NCBI GenBank assembly: GCA_025548565.1
Contig: JAJLPB010000008.1
Location: forward strand, 248,001 to 312,000
DNA length: 64,000 nt
DNA from: Rugamonas sp. A1-17
GTDB taxonomy: Bacteria > Pseudomonadota > Gammaproteobacteria > Burkholderiales > Burkholderiaceae_D
Direction of reading: 5' to 3'
Shown here: piece by piece, positions 61,779 to 64,000 of the stretch
How the letters are laid out: the number at the start of each line of letters is the position of its first letter
How positions within the stretch are numbered: position 1 is the first letter of the stretch
Translations under genes and position numbers: made by a program
The notes under the pieces: generated by a model
Seen by the model: only the letters and a program-made list of their open reading frames with translations
The model's database searches: none
Told to the model about the DNA's origin: nothing

Positions 61779-63307
61779 CAGGCCGTCACGACCGGAACGT
61801 TCAGCGCTTCGATCTTGGCTTTCCATTCCTTCGGACCGGTCTCATGCACCGAGGTGCCGGCGGCGTCGACCGCCACGGTCACCGGCATGTCGACCACGTC
61901 GAACTCGTAGATCGCTTCCATGCCCATGTCGGCGAAGCCCAGCACCTTGGCGCCCTTGATCGCCTTCGACACCAGGTAGGCCGAGCCGCCGACCGCCATC
62001 AGGTAGGCCGACTGGTGCTTCTTGATCGACTCGATGGCGACCGGGCCGCGCTCGGCCTTGCCGATCATCGCGATCAGGCCGGTTTTCTCCAGCATCATGT
62101 CGGTGAACTTGTCCATGCGGGTGGCGGTGGTCGGGCCGGCTGGGCCCACCACTTCATCGCGCACCGGATCGACCGGGCCGACGTAGTAGATCACGCGGTT
62201 CTTGAAGTCCACCGGCAGTTCCTCGCCCTTGGCCAGCATGTCCTGGATGCGCTTGTGCGCGGCGTCGCGGCCGGTCAGCATCTTGCCGTTCAACAGCAGG
62301 GTCTGGCCCGGCTTCCACGAGGCGACTTCTTCCTTGGTCAGCGTGTTCAGGTCGACGCGCTTGGACTTCTCGGTGTCCGGCGCCCAGCTGACGTCAGGCC
62401 AGGTCGACAGCGGAGGCGGCGTCATGTAGGCGGGGCCGGAGCCGTCCAGCACGAAGTGGCCGTGGCGGGTGGCGGCGCAGTTCGGGATCATCGCGACCGG
62501 CTTCGACGCGGCGTGGGTCGGGTAGGTCATGATCTTCACGTCCAGCACGGTCGTCAGGCCGCCCAGGCCCTGCGCGCCAATGCCCAGCGCGTTGATGCGG
62601 TCGCACAGTTCGATACGCAGTTCTTCCAGCTTGTTCTGCGGGCCGCGCTGCTTGAGCTCGTACATGTCGATGTCTTCCATCAGCACTTCCTTCGCCATCA
62701 GCATCGCCTTCTCGGCGGTGCCGCCGATGCCGATGCCCAGCATGCCAGGCGGGCACCAGCCTGCGCCCATGGTCGGCACGGTCTTCAGCACCCAGTCGAT
62801 CAGCGAATCGGATGGATTCATCATGACCATCTTGGATTTGTTCTCCGAACCACCGCCCTTGGCAGCGACCTTGACGTCGACGGTGTTGCCCTCGACCAGT
62901 TCCATGTGGACCACGGCCGGCGTATTGTCCTTGGTGTTCTTGCGGTCGAAGTGCGGATCGGCCACGATGGAGGCGCGCAGCTTGTTGTCATCGTAGTTGT
63001 AGGCGCGGCGCACGCCCTCGTTGACGGCGTCGGTCACGGTGCCGGTGAAGCCCTCGAAGCGCACGCCCATGCCGATCTTCAGGAAGACGTTGACGATGCC
63101 GGTGTCCTGGCAGATCGGACGCTTGCCCTCGGCGCACATGCGCGAGTTGGTCAGGATCTGCGCGATCGCGTCCTTCGCGGCCGGGCTTTGCTCGGCATCA
63201 TAGGCGCGCGCCAGATGCTGGATATAGTCGGCGGGATGGTAGTAGCTGATGTACTGCAGTGCGGCGGCAACGGATTCAATCAGGTCTTCTTGCTTTATGA
63301 TGGTCAT
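61778..63307 (-). CDS. fumA: Fumarate hydratase, class I (iron-sulfur)
   Basis: 509 residues. Class I fumarases are oxygen-sensitive [4Fe-4S] TCA-cycle enzymes that interconvert fumarate and malate. The alpha region has NSRMCAEGKRPICQDTGIVNVF (Cys66), AAKGGGSENKSKMVMMNPSD, VGAGWCPPG-like AGWCPPGMLGIGIGGTAEKAM and MIPNCAATRHGHF, which together supply candidate cluster Cys residues. The beta region has LLLNGKMLTGRDAAHKRIQDML, YYVGPVDP, GPAGPTTATRMDKF and the C-terminal FEVVDMP-like EFDVVDMPV. It lies 28 bases after the UPF0114 gene and is directly coupled to murI. Confidence 0.95.
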   Translation of the reverse strand: MTIIKQEDLIESVAAALQYISYYHPADYIQHLARAYDAEQSPAAKDAIAQILTNSRMCAEGKRPICQDTGIVNVFLKIGMGVRFEGFTGTVTDAVNEGVRRAYNYDDNKLRASIVADPHFDRKNTKDNTPAVVHMELVEGNTVDVKVAAKGGGSENKSKMVMMNPSDSLIDWVLKTVPTMGAGWCPPGMLGIGIGGTAEKAMLMAKEVLMEDIDMYELKQRGPQNKLEELRIELCDRINALGIGAQGLGGLTTVLDVKIMTYPTHAASKPVAMIPNCAATRHGHFVLDGSGPAYMTPPPLSTWPDVSWAPDTEKSKRVDLNTLTKEEVASWKPGQTLLLNGKMLTGRDAAHKRIQDMLAKGEELPVDFKNRVIYYVGPVDPVRDEVVGPAGPTTATRMDKFTDMMLEKTGLIAMIGKAERGPVAIESIKKHQSAYLMAVGGSAYLVSKAIKGAKVLGFADMGMEAIYEFDVVDMPVTVAVDAAGTSVHETGPKEWKAKIEALNVPVVTA

Positions 63308-63335
63308 GATGTTCTCGCGAGGGTTGGAGGGATGC

Positions 63336-63962
63336 TTAGTGGGATTCTTTGTGGGTCAGCGTGGTGATGCGGTCGGTGTACGAGATCGCCAGCGCCGACA
63401 GCAGGAAGACCACGTGGATCACGGTTTGCGCGATCAGGGTCTTCGGGTCGTAGACTGCGGCATTGATAAAGGTCTTGAGCAGATGGATGGACGAGATGCC
63501 GATGATGGCCATCGCCAGCTTGGTCTTGAGCACGGAGGCGTTCACGTGCGACAGCCACTCCGGCTGGTCCGGGTGGCCATCCAGGTTCATGCGCGAGACA
63601 AAGGTCTCGTAGCCGCCGATGATGACCATCACCAGCAGGTTGGAGATCATGACGACGTCGATCAGGCCGAGCACCACCAGCATGATGGTGGTCTCGGTCA
63701 GCTTGGCGGGCGCATGGGCGGTGGTGGCGGCCGCGACCACGGCCTCGGGCGATGGCGCATGCACAGCCACCGCTTCGAGGATGTGCTGCAGGGAAGCGTC
63801 ATTGCCCAGCACCGCGCCGATCAAGTCTTTCAGCTCGACCCAGAAATGGAATACGTAGACGCACTGCGCCAGGATCAAGCCCAGATACAGCGGCAACTGC
63901 AGCCAGCGCGTCATGAAGATAAAAGCGGGCAGCGGACGCAGCTTCGGTGGGGGCGTGGTCAT
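63336..63962 (-). CDS. UPF0114/TIGR00645 family inner-membrane protein (YqhA-like)
   Basis: 208 residues with four membrane segments. LQLPLYLGLILAQCVYVFHFWVEL, MLVVLGLIDVVMISNLLVMVIIGGYETFVS (the family signature), LKTKLAMAIIGISSIHLLKTFI and LIAQTVIHVVFLLSALAISYTD. An Ala/Pro-rich loop of about 35 residues between helices 1 and 2 (HAPSPEAVVAAATTAHAPAK) makes it longer than E. coli YqhA. The function of the family is unknown. It heads the fumarase-murI unit. Sequence beyond 63962 to the window end holds no further gene I can support. Confidence 0.9.
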   Translation of the reverse strand: MTTPPPKLRPLPAFIFMTRWLQLPLYLGLILAQCVYVFHFWVELKDLIGAVLGNDASLQHILEAVAVHAPSPEAVVAAATTAHAPAKLTETTIMLVVLGLIDVVMISNLLVMVIIGGYETFVSRMNLDGHPDQPEWLSHVNASVLKTKLAMAIIGISSIHLLKTFINAAVYDPKTLIAQTVIHVVFLLSALAISYTDRITTLTHKESH

Positions 63963-64000
63963 TACGGCGGAACTCCTTGAATTGGTGCAGACTAACGAGA

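Overview
The window is GC-rich, densely coded DNA that looks like a betaproteobacterial chromosome. The order rluB-rimP-nusA-infB-rbfA-truB, the fused murI/class I fumarase/UPF0114 block, and the protein sequences themselves suggest an Oxalobacteraceae member (Duganella/Massilia/Janthinobacterium type). That assignment is inference from family resemblance; no database was searched.

Layout. 1-9.3 kb is a translation/transcription housekeeping block: the end of rluB, a rimP leader with a terminator-like hairpin, then rimP-nusA-infB-rbfA-truB and separately typA/bipA. 9.3-24.4 kb is a mosaic of independent units: a large Oar-like TonB-dependent receptor behind a long leader hairpin, a DUF3141 PHA-synthase-like protein, a divergent GNAT/XRE-cupin pair, a GGDEF-EAL enzyme coupled to a lone sugar-type solute-binding protein, dusA, a chemotaxis receptor, a tandem pair of secreted TonB-C-terminal-domain proteins and a lipoprotein. 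24.4-26.7 kb (minus strand) is an ABC importer in which the solute-binding protein is fused to a permease; no ATPase gene is nearby.

26.8-56.4 kb is one long plus-strand type VI secretion (T6SS) locus with all thirteen core functions: tssB, tssC, hcp, tssE, tssF, tssG, clpV, vgrG, a tssJ-like lipoprotein, tssK, tssL, tssM and tssA. It carries several non-standard passengers: a 1312-residue Ala-rich coiled-coil protein with a 212-residue partner at its head; a MORN-repeat protein and a DUF4280 PAAR-like protein after vgrG; a module of one small membrane protein, one periplasmic solute-binding protein and two SDF-fold transporter homologues that have lost the family's sodium-site residues; and a formyltransferase-domain protein between tssM and tssA. 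This locus, especially the 43.7-47.7 kb membrane module, is the best candidate here for an undescribed system.

56.4-64 kb returns to scattered genes: two unknown proteins, an MscS-type channel with a cyclic-nucleotide-binding domain, a BrnT/BrnA-type toxin-antitoxin pair with a striking 22-bp inverted repeat, tRNA-His, murI, class I fumarase and a UPF0114 membrane protein.

Six copies of a dRS3-like inverted repeat (ATTCCCGC..GCGGGAAT) punctuate the window. Four of them lie inside the T6SS locus, and one supplies the C-terminal codons of a transporter homologue.
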